A stretch of 64,000 nucleotides of DNA from Vibrionales bacterium SWAT-3 (GTDB lineage: Bacteria; Pseudomonadota; Gammaproteobacteria; Enterobacterales; Vibrionaceae), in NCBI GenBank assembly GCA_000169995.1, contig AAZW01000024.1:1-64000 (forward strand), written 5' to 3'. The notes beneath the pieces were generated by a model. The model searched no databases and had not been told where the DNA came from. It saw only the letters and a list, made by a program, of their open reading frames with translations. A program made the position numbers and the translations under genes. Every line of letters begins with the position of its first letter. Position 1 is the first letter of the stretch. This document shows positions 1 through 8,054 of this stretch, piece after piece.

Positions 1-29
1 GCGCTATGACAAGCCATATTTTTAAAAAA

Positions 30-51
30 TTGGCGAAAACCTGTTCGCCAA
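30..51 (-). terminator. hairpin plus T-run upstream of ispB, reading left
   Basis: Eight-base arms TTGGCGAA and TTCGCCAA flank a 6-nt loop. Read on the minus strand the hairpin is followed by six T. That is the layout of an intrinsic terminator for a leftward transcript starting between here and ispB. In gammaproteobacteria rplU-rpmA normally lies divergently from ispB, so this may be an attenuator in an rplU leader. rplU itself is outside the window, so that part is inference. Confidence 0.45.
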
Positions 52-168
52 AGAAAAGTGCGGCAATCATGCCCTTAAGCGATGTATTAATCAACGTTTT
101 TTAGTGTATTATTCAACAATTAATACAGCGTATAAACCTTACAGGGTCTAACTTCAGCCGGATGAACA

Positions 169-1140
169 ATGGATTTTAAAGCTATCCAAACGCTTACTGC
201 CAATGATATGGCAAAAGTGAATGAAACAATTCAAGCCCAACTTAATTCTGACGTAAGTTTAATCAACCAGCTTGGTTTTTATATCGTTAGCGGCGGCGGC
301 AAACGCCTACGCCCTTTGCTTGCTCTTTTATCTGCTCGTGCTCTTGGTTACCAAGGCGAAGCACATATTACCTCTGCAGCCTTTATTGAGTTTATTCATA
401 CCGCGACTCTGCTTCATGACGATGTTGTCGACGAATCAGACATGAGACGTGGTAAGGCAACCGCCAACGCAGCCTTTGGTAATGCTGCAAGTGTTTTGGT
501 GGGTGACTTTATTTACACGCGCTCATTCCAAATGATGACGACGCTAGGATCTTTAAGGATCCTCGAGCTAATGAGTGAAGCGGTAAACGTGATTGCTGAG
601 GGTGAAGTTCAACAATTAATGAACTGCAACAACCCAGACACCACTGAAGAAAGCTACATGCAGGTTATCTACTCGAAGACTGCTCGCCTGTTTGAAGCTG
701 CGACTCAAATTGGCGCGATTCTGACGGAATCATCACCAGAGATCGAAACGGCAATGCAAAACTATGGCAAATACCTAGGCACTGCATTCCAGCTTATTGA
801 TGATGTGATGGATTACACCGCAGATGGTAAAGAGATGGGTAAGAACGTTGGTGATGACCTAGCAGAAGGTAAACCGACCTTGCCTCTTCTATATGCAATG
901 CACAATGGCTCTCCTGAGCAAGCAAGCATGATTCGTGAAGCGATTGAAAAAGCCAACGGAATGGAACGTCTCGACGACATTATGGCTGTGATGAAAGAGA
1001 CAGGCTCTTTAGAGTACACCACCAACAAAGCTTACGAAGAAGCCGATAAAGCGATTGCCGAGCTTTCAGTGCTGCCAGACTCGGAATATAAGCAAGCTCT
1101 GACTACTCTTGCGCATCTTGCCGTGAAGCGAACTAGCTAA
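169..1140 (+). CDS. ispB: octaprenyl diphosphate synthase
   Basis: All-trans polyprenyl diphosphate synthase that makes the C40 side chain of ubiquinone and menaquinone from FPP and IPP. The 323-residue length is normal. The first aspartate-rich motif, DDVVDESDMRRG, begins near residue 84 and the second, DDVMD, near residue 211; both bind Mg-diphosphate. GGGKRLRP near residues 43-50 is the IPP-binding segment. It stands alone, rightward, and is closed by an intrinsic terminator. The upstream 168 bases would be shared with a divergent gene to the left (rplU in relatives). Assignment as IspB rather than FPP synthase rests on length, motif spacing and the expected chromosomal position. Confidence 0.95.
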   Translation: MDFKAIQTLTANDMAKVNETIQAQLNSDVSLINQLGFYIVSGGGKRLRPLLALLSARALGYQGEAHITSAAFIEFIHTATLLHDDVVDESDMRRGKATANAAFGNAASVLVGDFIYTRSFQMMTTLGSLRILELMSEAVNVIAEGEVQQLMNCNNPDTTEESYMQVIYSKTARLFEAATQIGAILTESSPEIETAMQNYGKYLGTAFQLIDDVMDYTADGKEMGKNVGDDLAEGKPTLPLLYAMHNGSPEQASMIREAIEKANGMERLDDIMAVMKETGSLEYTTNKAYEEADKAIAELSVLPDSEYKQALTTLAHLAVKRTS

Positions 1141-1164
1141 GGCTGAACAGAGAGACCCTAGAGT

Positions 1165-1196
1165 AAAAAGGAAGAGCTGGGCTCTTCCTTTTTTTG
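1165..1196. terminator. bidirectional intrinsic terminator after ispB
   Basis: Arms AAAAAGGAAGAGC and GCTCTTCCTTTTT pair across a 3-nt loop, with a T-run on one side and an A-run on the other. It can end ispB and the convergent small gene that follows. Confidence 0.85.
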
Positions 1197-1231
1197 TTAT
1201 TTGTCTCTGGCTGAGTGGATGAATGTTCAAA

Positions 1232-1426
1232 CTAATAGTACTGGTCGCAATTTCCATGTAGTTGAGGGTTATCTTCGATCTCATCAAAGCTTACCGCTAA
1301 TTGCTCTTCCGAGCCCTGCTTAGCCAACAACACCGTTTCTGCTTCCTGGTCAACTACCAAGATAGTTCCCACCCCTTGTTGACACTCTACTACTAAACCT
1401 TTACGGATTCGATTTGCTTCCATCAT
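1232..1426 (-). CDS. small conserved hypothetical protein (64 aa)
   Basis: Short acidic protein of unknown function. I chose the MMEANRIRKG start because AAGGAAAAG lies directly upstream of the paired ATG codons. A longer in-frame version reaching 1471 has no ribosome site. The product begins KGLVVECQQGVGTILVVDQEAETVLL, a compact beta-rich pattern, and ends in an acidic Asn/Gln/Tyr-rich tail. There is no signal peptide or membrane segment. It lies between terminators on both sides and so is its own transcription unit. I recognise the type as a Vibrio-conserved small protein but know no role for it. Confidence 0.6.
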   Translation of the reverse strand: MMEANRIRKGLVVECQQGVGTILVVDQEAETVLLAKQGSEEQLAVSFDEIEDNPQLHGNCDQYY

Positions 1427-1486
1427 CTTTTCCTTCACAAAGTGAATTGACACCAACGGTAATACGCACATTGAGATGAAAAGATC

Positions 1487-1517
1487 AAAAAAACCGACCT
1501 ATAAGGTCGGCTTTTAT
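1487..1517 (-). terminator. mdh terminator
   Basis: GCCGACC and GGTCGG arms around a short loop are followed on the minus strand by TTTTTTT. It lies 34-64 bases beyond the mdh stop codon. Confidence 0.85.
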
Positions 1518-1550
1518 TATATCTGTTTGGCTAAATGAGTCGTGTCTCGC

Positions 1551-2486
1551 TTACTTAGCGAATTCAACACCAATCTCGATATCGCCATTTAGCGTTTCAA
1601 GCATGCTGTCTAAAGCATTACGTTCGAAATCGCTCAATTCACCGTAGCTAAGGATAGCTTCTGCGCCCTCTTTACCTAGCTTAACTGGTTGAGCGAAGAA
1701 TGGTGCGTGCTCGCCTTCACCTTCAACGTATGCACACTCGATTACGTTCTCTTCACCTTGTAGAGCTTTCACTAGAGCAAGACCGAAACGACAAGCTGCT
1801 TGGCCCATAGATAGTGTTGCACTACCGCCGCCCGCTTTAGCTTCTACAACTTCAGTACCTGCATTTTGGATACGAGTCGTTAGTGCTGCGATTTCTTCGT
1901 CAGTGAACTCTACGCCTTCAACTTGAGAAAGAAGAGGAAGAATAGTCACACCAGAGTGACCACCGATAACAGGAACGCGAATGTCGCCTGGATCTTTGTC
2001 TTTTAGCTCAGCAACAAAAGTTTCAGAACGAATCACATCCAGAGTAGTAACACCGAATAGACGACGCTTGTCGTAAACGCCCGCTTTCTTAAGAACTTCA
2101 GCAGCAATTGGCACAGTCGTGTTTACAGGGTTAGTAATGATACCAACACAAGCTTTTGGACATACAACCGCAATCTTCTCTGCAAGAGACTTAACAATGC
2201 CAGCGTTCACATTGAAAAGATCCGCACGATCCATACCAGGCTTACGAGCAACGCCCGCAGAGATAAGTACAACATCCGCACCTTCTAGGGCAGGTGTTGG
2301 ATCTTCACCCGCGTAACCTTTGATCGAAACAGGTGTTGGGATGTGGCTAAGATCGGCAGCAACACCCGGAGTTACCGGTGCGATGTCGTAAAGTGCAAGA
2401 TCTGAACCAGCAGGTAGGCGATTCTTAAGTAGTAGGGCTAGGGCTTGACCGATGCCACCAGCGGCACCAATAACAGCTACTTTCAT
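1551..2486 (-). CDS. mdh: malate dehydrogenase (NAD)
   Basis: TCA-cycle enzyme interconverting malate and oxaloacetate with NAD. The 311-residue protein starts with the dinucleotide-binding loop GAAGGIGQ (residues 8-14). It carries the substrate arginines R81 and R87 and the catalytic pair D150 and H177 (IGGHSG), in the same numbering as the E. coli enzyme. AAGGAG precedes the ATG. It is monocistronic, with its own terminator, and divergent from argR as in E. coli. The 332-base shared upstream region holds a 17-bp palindrome (2567-2583) that could serve mdh. Confidence 0.97.
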   Translation of the reverse strand: MKVAVIGAAGGIGQALALLLKNRLPAGSDLALYDIAPVTPGVAADLSHIPTPVSIKGYAGEDPTPALEGADVVLISAGVARKPGMDRADLFNVNAGIVKSLAEKIAVVCPKACVGIITNPVNTTVPIAAEVLKKAGVYDKRRLFGVTTLDVIRSETFVAELKDKDPGDIRVPVIGGHSGVTILPLLSQVEGVEFTDEEIAALTTRIQNAGTEVVEAKAGGGSATLSMGQAACRFGLALVKALQGEENVIECAYVEGEGEHAPFFAQPVKLGKEGAEAILSYGELSDFERNALDSMLETLNGDIEIGVEFAK

Positions 2487-2818
2487 TGTTATTCTCCTTG
2501 AGAGCTTTCTCTTATAAATTCTTGGTAGGGTAATTCTTGAGCTAAATTAAAGTTAAAAAACTATATTAATCACAAAGTGATTACAATCAATTAACGCCAG
2601 CTTTGCGACTTCGCGCAAGTCAGTAAAACCGTGCTACACAGCAAGTTCGCATTATGGCGATAATCGACTGAAATAACAAAATAAGTCGTCGCAAATAACA
2701 CATTATTCTATTAAATATTTACAGTGATATGACTAACAAATTACCGGGTTGTTTTGGCTAAAATTGAATATGTATGCGAGAATATGCAAACATCTTTGTT
2801 AATGAATAAGAATGACAT
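2487..2818. other. mdh/argR divergent intergenic region
   Basis: This AT-rich regulatory stretch of 332 bases holds no gene that I can support. It contains the palindrome TAATCACAAAGTGATTA at 2567-2583 on the mdh side and candidate ARG boxes on the argR side. The palindrome has the half-sites of a CRP site in inverted order, so it is not a normal CRP site and its protein is unknown. Confidence 0.6.
2763..2818 (+). promoter_or_regulatory. candidate ARG boxes (autoregulation of argR)
   Basis: Two partial matches to the ArgR operator core TGAAT-N4-ATTCA occur. TGAATATGTATGCG lies at 2765-2778 and TGAATAAGAATGAC at 2803-2816, the second abutting the start codon. In each the left half is perfect and the right half degenerate. 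ArgR autoregulation is known in E. coli. The spacing here is not the usual 21 bp between box centres, so confidence is limited. Confidence 0.4.
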
Positions 2819-3289
2819 ATGCGCAATACAGAAAAACAAGACAACTTGGTTCGTGCTTTTAAAGCGCTGCTAAAAGAAGAACGTTTTGGTTCACAAGGCG
2901 AAATTGTTGATGCCCTTAAGCATGAAGGCTTTGAAAGCATCAACCAGTCTAAAGTCTCGCGTATGTTAACCAAGTTTGGCGCGGTTCGAACTCGTAACGC
3001 TAAAATGGAGATGGTTTACTGTCTTCCTGCAGAACTGGGGGTTCCTACGGTTTCGAGCTCTTTAAGAGAGCTTGTCCTAGATATTGACCACAACAATGCG
3101 TTAGTTGTGATACACACAGGCCCTGGCGCTGCTCAACTGATTGCTCGCTTGCTAGACTCACTAGGTAAGTCAGAAGGCATACTGGGCGTAGTCGCAGGTG
3201 ATGACACTATCTTTATCACCCCAACCCTTTCAGTTACGACTAAACAGCTATTTGACTCAGTCTGTGAACTGTTTGAATACGCTGGATAA
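2819..3289 (+). CDS. argR: arginine repressor
   Basis: Hexameric arginine-dependent repressor of arginine biosynthesis genes, also an accessory factor for Xer recombination at cer-like sites. The 156-residue length is typical. The N-terminal winged helix contains [21 protein letters not shown] near residues 28-48. The C-terminal oligomerisation and arginine-binding domain contains the signature GDDTIFI near residue 131. It is divergent from mdh and stands alone. The spacer before its start has candidate operators, consistent with autoregulation. Confidence 0.96.
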   Translation: MRNTEKQDNLVRAFKALLKEERFGSQGEIVDALKHEGFESINQSKVSRMLTKFGAVRTRNAKMEMVYCLPAELGVPTVSSSLRELVLDIDHNNALVVIHTGPGAAQLIARLLDSLGKSEGILGVVAGDDTIFITPTLSVTTKQLFDSVCELFEYAG

Positions 3290-3632
3290 TTGCTCATAGT
3301 TTCATAATTATCAGCCATATAAATGGATCGCGAACATCTATTGACTTCGTGATCCAAATCACATCCTAGAATATCTCCCCTCCTCTCTACCCAGCAACAC
3401 TAAACCGTTGATTTTAAAAAAGTCAGTAGCAAATTAAACACAAGATCTAGGCATCATTTGTTAGATTTTTTAGCTATATCTTTTAACATTCGAGTAATTT
3501 TCTGCCAATTTTTGATATTATTCAGACACTTTTTCATCACATGGATTGAAAAAGGTGCCGTTTCCAAATAGGAAACTCCAGAAACAACTACACTTGTTTT
3601 TGGGTTAATAATGAATAAAGGAAGGGAAATTC
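3290..3632 (+). other. argR to TAXI-gene intergenic region
   Basis: The 343 bases hold no supportable gene. They contain a CRP-like operator (3348-3363), a long A/T-rich stretch, and a small hairpin GTTTCC-AAATA-GGAAAC at 3560-3576 in the presumed 5' leader of the binding-protein gene. Confidence 0.55.
3348..3363 (+). promoter_or_regulatory. CRP-like operator before the TRAP transporter
   Basis: CGTGA-TCCAAA-TCACA matches the CRP consensus TGTGA-N6-TCACA at nine of ten core positions. It lies about 270 bases upstream of the binding-protein start. That fits catabolite-controlled expression of a carbon-source transporter; direct regulation is inferred. Confidence 0.6.
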
Positions 3633-4601
3633 ATGGCATTTACCAAACTTATCAAAGTTGGTGCTATTGCAGCTGCTGTAATGGGCGCTGGCGCTGTTAA
3701 CGCTCAAGAGTTCATCACAATTGGTACTGGTTCAGTAACAGGTGTTTACTACCCAACTGGTGGTGCGATTTGTAAGCTAGTGAACAAGGGCCGCAAAGAC
3801 CACAACATTCGTTGTTCTGTAGAGTCTACTGGTGGTTCAATCTACAATGTTAACACCATCCGTGCTGGTGAACTAGATTTCGGTGTTGTTCAGTCTGACT
3901 GGCAGTACCATGGCTACAACGGTACAAGTAAGTTCAAAGATCAGGGCGAGTACAAAAAACTACGCGCTATGTTCTCTCTACACACAGAACCGTTCAACAT
4001 CATCGCTCGTACCGATGCTGGTATTAACAATGTTGCAGACCTAGCTGGTAAGCGTGTAAACATTGGTAACCCAGGTTCAGGTGACCGTGCAACTATGGGT
4101 GTTGTAATGGACGCGATGGGTTGGACTAACGACAGCTTCAAGCTTGCTTCTGAACTTAAAGGTTCTGAACGTTCACAAGCGCTTTGTGACAACAAGATTG
4201 ACGCATTCATTTACATGGTTGGTCACCCGAACGGATCAATCAAAGAAGCAACAACGTCTTGTGACGCAAAATTGGTTTCAGCAACAGGTCCACAGATCGA
4301 CAAGATCGTAGCTGAAAACCCATACTACGCATACAGCACAGTTCCTGCAGGTATGTACCGTGGTACAGATGCTGACGTAAACAGCTTCGGTGTTGCAGCA
4401 ACTATGGTAACCACTTCAGACGTTTCTGACGAAGTAGCATACAACGTTGCTAAGGCAGTATTTGAAAACTTTGACACTTTCAAACGCCTACACCCAGCAT
4501 TTGCTAACCTGAAGAAAGAAGACATGGTGAAAGCGGGTATCTCTATCCCTCTACACCCAGGTGCAGAAAAATACTACAAAGAAGTGGGCCTTCTAAAGTA
4601 A
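3633..4601 (+). CDS. TRAP transporter solute-binding protein, TAXI family
   Basis: Periplasmic substrate-binding component of a tripartite ATP-independent (ion-gradient-driven) transporter. Residues 1-24 are a Sec signal peptide, with cleavage likely after VNA in AVNAQEF. The mature protein begins FITIGTGSVTGVYYPTGGAICKLVN, the hallmark start of TAXI (TRAP-associated extracytoplasmic immunogenic) proteins, and the length of 322 is normal. A strong ribosome site, AAGGAAGGG, precedes the ATG. It is followed by an attenuating terminator and then the permease. That order gives more binding protein than permease. The substrate is not evident; related TAXI systems take up glutamate or other organic acids. 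Confidence 0.92.
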   Translation: MAFTKLIKVGAIAAAVMGAGAVNAQEFITIGTGSVTGVYYPTGGAICKLVNKGRKDHNIRCSVESTGGSIYNVNTIRAGELDFGVVQSDWQYHGYNGTSKFKDQGEYKKLRAMFSLHTEPFNIIARTDAGINNVADLAGKRVNIGNPGSGDRATMGVVMDAMGWTNDSFKLASELKGSERSQALCDNKIDAFIYMVGHPNGSIKEATTSCDAKLVSATGPQIDKIVAENPYYAYSTVPAGMYRGTDADVNSFGVAATMVTTSDVSDEVAYNVAKAVFENFDTFKRLHPAFANLKKEDMVKAGISIPLHPGAEKYYKEVGLLK

Positions 4602-4622
4602 TTCTACTTTAAGCCTACTACA

Positions 4623-4657
4623 CCAATAAGGAGGCTGGCCCTCCTTATTGGCTTTTC
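4623..4657 (+). terminator. attenuator between binding protein and permease
   Basis: A perfect 12-bp stem, CCAATAAGGAGG with CCTCCTTATTGG, surrounds a 5-nt loop and is followed by CTTTTC. The weak U-tract suggests partial read-through into the permease gene 200 bases downstream, or a stabilising 3' hairpin for the binding-protein mRNA. Confidence 0.75.
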
Positions 4658-4855
4658 ACGTTTTATAAAAATAACTTAAGTGAAAAGAGCAAACCTTTAA
4701 GTTTCTCCAATTTGGCGAACTTACCTTCGTATCAAGCCTAAGACAAAGACGAACAAAAAACGCATTTCCCTATCCATTCACTACACTAGATAGGAAAGAA
4801 ATAACGTCTCGTTGTTCGTAAGAAAGGCAGACCATCAATAATAAGGATAAAGTAC

Positions 4856-7435
4856 ATGACGCAGACAACATCACCGTCTCCAGATGTGCAAGAAATGGTG
4901 GCACAATCAGACACAGGTGCGCGTAGCCCTCGCGGTATCCAAGGCCGTATTTTATGGTTTGTGCCTCTATGTTGGTCACTGTTCCAACTTTGGTATGCAT
5001 CTCCGCTGCCGTTCATTTTTAACTTCGGAATTTTAAACGATACCGAAGCTCGAGCAATTCACCTTACCTTTGCTATTTTCCTAGCATTTACAGCTTATCC
5101 AGCTATGAAGAACTCGCCGCGGGACCATATCCCGGCAGTCGACTGGGTATTAGCGCTTGTTGGTAGTTTTTCAGCTTCTTATATCTACATTTTCTACACC
5201 GAACTTGCTGGCCGTTCTGGTGCTCCAACAACGTTTGATATTGTTGCAGCGGTATTCGGTATGGTTTTACTGCTTGAAGCAACACGACGCGCTTTAGGTC
5301 CACCTCTTATGGTTGTGGCGGCAGTATTCCTACTTTACACCTTTGGTGGCCCTCACATGCCAGACGTTATTGCCCATAAAGGTGCGAGCCTGAACAAGGC
5401 AATGTCGCACCTGTGGCTAACAACTGAGGGTGTATTCGGTGTAGCTCTTGGCGTATCAACGTCATTCGTATTCTTGTTTGTACTGTTTGGTGCAATGCTT
5501 GAACGTGCGGGCGCAGGTGCTTACTTCATCAAGGTCGCATTCTCATTGCTTGGTCACATGAAAGGCGGCCCTGCAAAAGCAGCCGTTGTGGCTTCTGGCT
5601 TATCTGGCCTGGTTTCTGGCTCTTCGATTGCTAACGTAGTAACCACTGGTACCTTCACCATTCCACTGATGAAGCGTGTTGGTTTCCCTGGTACAAAAGC
5701 AGGCGCGGTAGAAGTTGCGGCTTCAACCAATGGTCAGCTTACACCGCCTATCATGGGTGCTGCCGCATTCCTGATGGTGGAATATGTGGGTATTTCGTAT
5801 GTGGAAGTTATCAAGGCGGCGCTACTGCCAGCTCTGATCTCTTACGTCGCTCTGATTTACATTGTTCACCTAGAAGCATGTAAAGCAGGCATGACTGGCC
5901 TACCTCGTCGTCACACACCAACTATTGTACAAAGCCTACTGTCTTTCACTGGGACCATTTTAGGTCTATGTGTTGTCAGTGCCGCGGTTTACTACGGTGT
6001 GGGTTGGACCAAAGATGTCTTTGGCGAAGCAGCAACACCAATCGTTACTGTGGCGCTATTAATCGCTTATGTTGCTCTGGTTCGCGTATCAGCAAAATAC
6101 GCAGCTGAAGGCGGCATGGAGATCGATGCGGATCTAAAGGAAGTTCCAGATCCAGGCCCAACGATTAAATCAGGTTTACACTTCCTACTGCCTATCGTCG
6201 TACTAGTTTGGTGTCTGACAGTTGAACGTTTCTCACCAGGTTTATCTGCCTTCTGGGCAACAGTGTTCATGATCTTCATCTTGATCACCCAGCGTCCTTT
6301 AATGACTCTGATGAACAAATCAGACGATCTTGCAGAACAAACCAAAGCTGGTTTCGTTGATCTGGCTGAAAGCTTGGTGTCAGGTGCACGTAACATGATC
6401 GGTATCGGTGTGGCGACAGCGGCGGCTGGTACTGTTGTAGGTGTGGTGACGCTGACGGGTATCGGTCTTGTAATGACTGACTTCGTTGAGTTTATCTCAG
6501 GCGGTAGCATCATCCTTATGCTGCTATTTACTGCGGTAATCAGCTTGATTCTAGGTATGGGCTTACCAACCACAGCAAACTACATCGTTGTATCAACGCT
6601 GATGGCGCCGGTAATCGTTACTCTGGGCGCTGCGCACGGTCTTATTATCCCACTGATTGCGGTGCACTTATTCGTGTTCTACTTCGGTATTCTTGCGGAT
6701 GATACACCTCCGGTGGGTCTCGCGGCGTTTGCAGCAGCGGCAATTGCGAAATCAGATCCGATTCGTACTGGTATCCAAGGCTTCACCTACGATATCCGTA
6801 CCGCAATTCTACCTTTCATGTTCATCTTCAATACTCAACTACTACTGATGGGCATTGATTCTTGGTGGCACTTAGCACTGACTATCTTCTCATCTGTGAC
6901 TGCGGTACTTATCTTCGCAGCTGCAACACAAGGTTGGTGGTTCACGAAGAACAAGTGGTGGGAAACGGTGCTGCTTATTGCATTAACCTTCACTTTCTTC
7001 CGCTCTGGCTTCTGGTGGGACATGATTTACCCAGAGAAAGTTCTTTCACCTGGAGTTGAGATTGCTCAAATCACGGAAAAGCTGGATGTGGGACAATCAC
7101 TTGAACTTAGAGTGGGTGGCGAAAACTTAGAAGGTGACTATTCTGAAAAGACAGTTCGCCTACCGTTTGAAGACTCTGCGACCTCAAGTGAAGATCGTAT
7201 TGCCTCTATGGGTCTAATGCTGACTGAATCAGAAGGCAAGATGATTGTTGATATGGTTGAGTTTGGTAGCCCAGCAGAAGCGGCTGGTATTGATTTCGAT
7301 TGGGAAATTAAATCCGTTATCCAAGATGCAGATCGACCAATGAAAGAGTGGGTATTCTTACCAGCTCTGATCATTTTGATTGGTTTAGCGATGAACCAAA
7401 GAAGACGTGCTCGTAAGGATGAGATTAGCGCGTAA
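4856..7435 (+). CDS. TRAP transporter fused permease (small + large subunit) with C-terminal DUF3394
   Basis: Inner-membrane permease joining the small (DctQ-like) and large (DctM-like) TRAP subunits in one 859-residue chain, the usual form with TAXI binding proteins. The first ~170 residues hold the 4-helix DctQ-like part. Residues ~190-660 hold the DctM core, with GLSGLVSGSSIANVVTTG near 247 and GMGLPTTANYIVVSTLMAPV near 565 as the substrate/ion re-entrant segments. The remaining ~190 residues hold more helices around a soluble PDZ-like insert (VDMVEFGSPAEAAGIDFDWEI). This matches the DUF3394 tail seen on some of these permeases. It ends in a last helix and a basic tail, NQRRRARKD. It precedes a universal stress protein gene. 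Confidence 0.92.
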   Translation: MTQTTSPSPDVQEMVAQSDTGARSPRGIQGRILWFVPLCWSLFQLWYASPLPFIFNFGILNDTEARAIHLTFAIFLAFTAYPAMKNSPRDHIPAVDWVLALVGSFSASYIYIFYTELAGRSGAPTTFDIVAAVFGMVLLLEATRRALGPPLMVVAAVFLLYTFGGPHMPDVIAHKGASLNKAMSHLWLTTEGVFGVALGVSTSFVFLFVLFGAMLERAGAGAYFIKVAFSLLGHMKGGPAKAAVVASGLSGLVSGSSIANVVTTGTFTIPLMKRVGFPGTKAGAVEVAASTNGQLTPPIMGAAAFLMVEYVGISYVEVIKAALLPALISYVALIYIVHLEACKAGMTGLPRRHTPTIVQSLLSFTGTILGLCVVSAAVYYGVGWTKDVFGEAATPIVTVALLIAYVALVRVSAKYAAEGGMEIDADLKEVPDPGPTIKSGLHFLLPIVVLVWCLTVERFSPGLSAFWATVFMIFILITQRPLMTLMNKSDDLAEQTKAGFVDLAESLVSGARNMIGIGVATAAAGTVVGVVTLTGIGLVMTDFVEFISGGSIILMLLFTAVISLILGMGLPTTANYIVVSTLMAPVIVTLGAAHGLIIPLIAVHLFVFYFGILADDTPPVGLAAFAAAAIAKSDPIRTGIQGFTYDIRTAILPFMFIFNTQLLLMGIDSWWHLALTIFSSVTAVLIFAAATQGWWFTKNKWWETVLLIALTFTFFRSGFWWDMIYPEKVLSPGVEIAQITEKLDVGQSLELRVGGENLEGDYSEKTVRLPFEDSATSSEDRIASMGLMLTESEGKMIVDMVEFGSPAEAAGIDFDWEIKSVIQDADRPMKEWVFLPALIILIGLAMNQRRRARKDEISA

Positions 7436-7454
7436 TGGATAAGGCTGAGTAGTG

Positions 7455-7520
7455 CTTAGCGCTATTTGGCTTTATTACATGGAAAGGATAATTACAGCGC
7501 TAAGTGAGTACTTAGCGCTG
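7455..7520 (+). repeat. repeated CTTAGCGCT and 11-bp hairpin before the usp gene
   Basis: CTTAGCGCT occurs at 7455-7463. A perfect hairpin, CAGCGCTAAGT-GAGT-ACTTAGCGCTG, occupies 7495-7520. The first copy can pair with the left arm of the hairpin, so two exclusive structures are possible in the spacer between permease and usp. There is no T-run, so this is not a simple terminator. Confidence 0.75.
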
Positions 7521-7539
7521 ATTAAAAAGAGACGAATAC

Positions 7540-7977
7540 ATGTATAAACAAATCCTTGTTCCTGTTGATCTTAATGACAAAGGCTTTTCTGATAAAGCAG
7601 TCGAACTGGCGGTATGGCACGCAAAATACAGCAATGCTGAAATCCACATTCTGAACGTACTACCTGGCATTCACATGTCGATGGTGGCGTCTTACTTCCC
7701 GAAAGATGCAGCGAACCAAATGAAGCTAGATGTTAAAAATCAGCTAAAAGAGTTCGCTGACAAACACATCGACGATGAAGTGGTTTACAAAGTTCATGTT
7801 GCTGAGGGTAAAACCTACGCGACGATTCTTGATTACGCAGAAAAGCTTGGCGCTGACCTTATCGTAATGCCTAGCCATAAGCGTTCGAAAATCGACAAAG
7901 TGGTACTAGGCTCGGTTGCAAGCAAAGTAGTACAGAACTCACCAATCAATGTATTGGTGGTTAAACCGCAAGGTTAA
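7540..7977 (+). CDS. universal stress protein, UspA family
   Basis: Cytoplasmic UspA-fold protein of 145 residues, starting MYKQILVPVDLNDKG, the standard first strand and loop. The C-terminal part reads VMPSHKRSKIDKVVLGSVASKVVQNSPINVLVVK. The final GS and LVV strand are kept, but the glycines of the usual G-2X-G-9X-GS ATP-binding loop are replaced by SHKRS, so ATP binding is doubtful. It follows a TRAP permease gene, as does TeaD, which regulates the ectoine TRAP system TeaABC in Halomonas. A role tied to the transporter is therefore a reasonable inference. Confidence 0.9.
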   Translation: MYKQILVPVDLNDKGFSDKAVELAVWHAKYSNAEIHILNVLPGIHMSMVASYFPKDAANQMKLDVKNQLKEFADKHIDDEVVYKVHVAEGKTYATILDYAEKLGADLIVMPSHKRSKIDKVVLGSVASKVVQNSPINVLVVKPQG

Positions 7978-8000
7978 GTCATTTAATCGACACACAATCT

Positions 8001-8030
8001 AAAAAGGTTGGCCAACAAGCCAACCTTTTT
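8001..8030. terminator. bidirectional terminator between usp and hydroxyacid dehydrogenase
   Basis: AAAAAGGTTGGC and GCCAACCTTTTT pair around a 6-nt loop. It serves the convergent usp and dehydrogenase genes. Confidence 0.88.
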
Positions 8031-8054
8031 TGTTTTAACTCATGCTACATAGCT

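Noticed and set aside
1427..1471. 15-residue N-terminal extension of the small conserved protein
   Set aside because: No ribosome site for the upstream start, whereas AAGGA directly precedes MMEANR.
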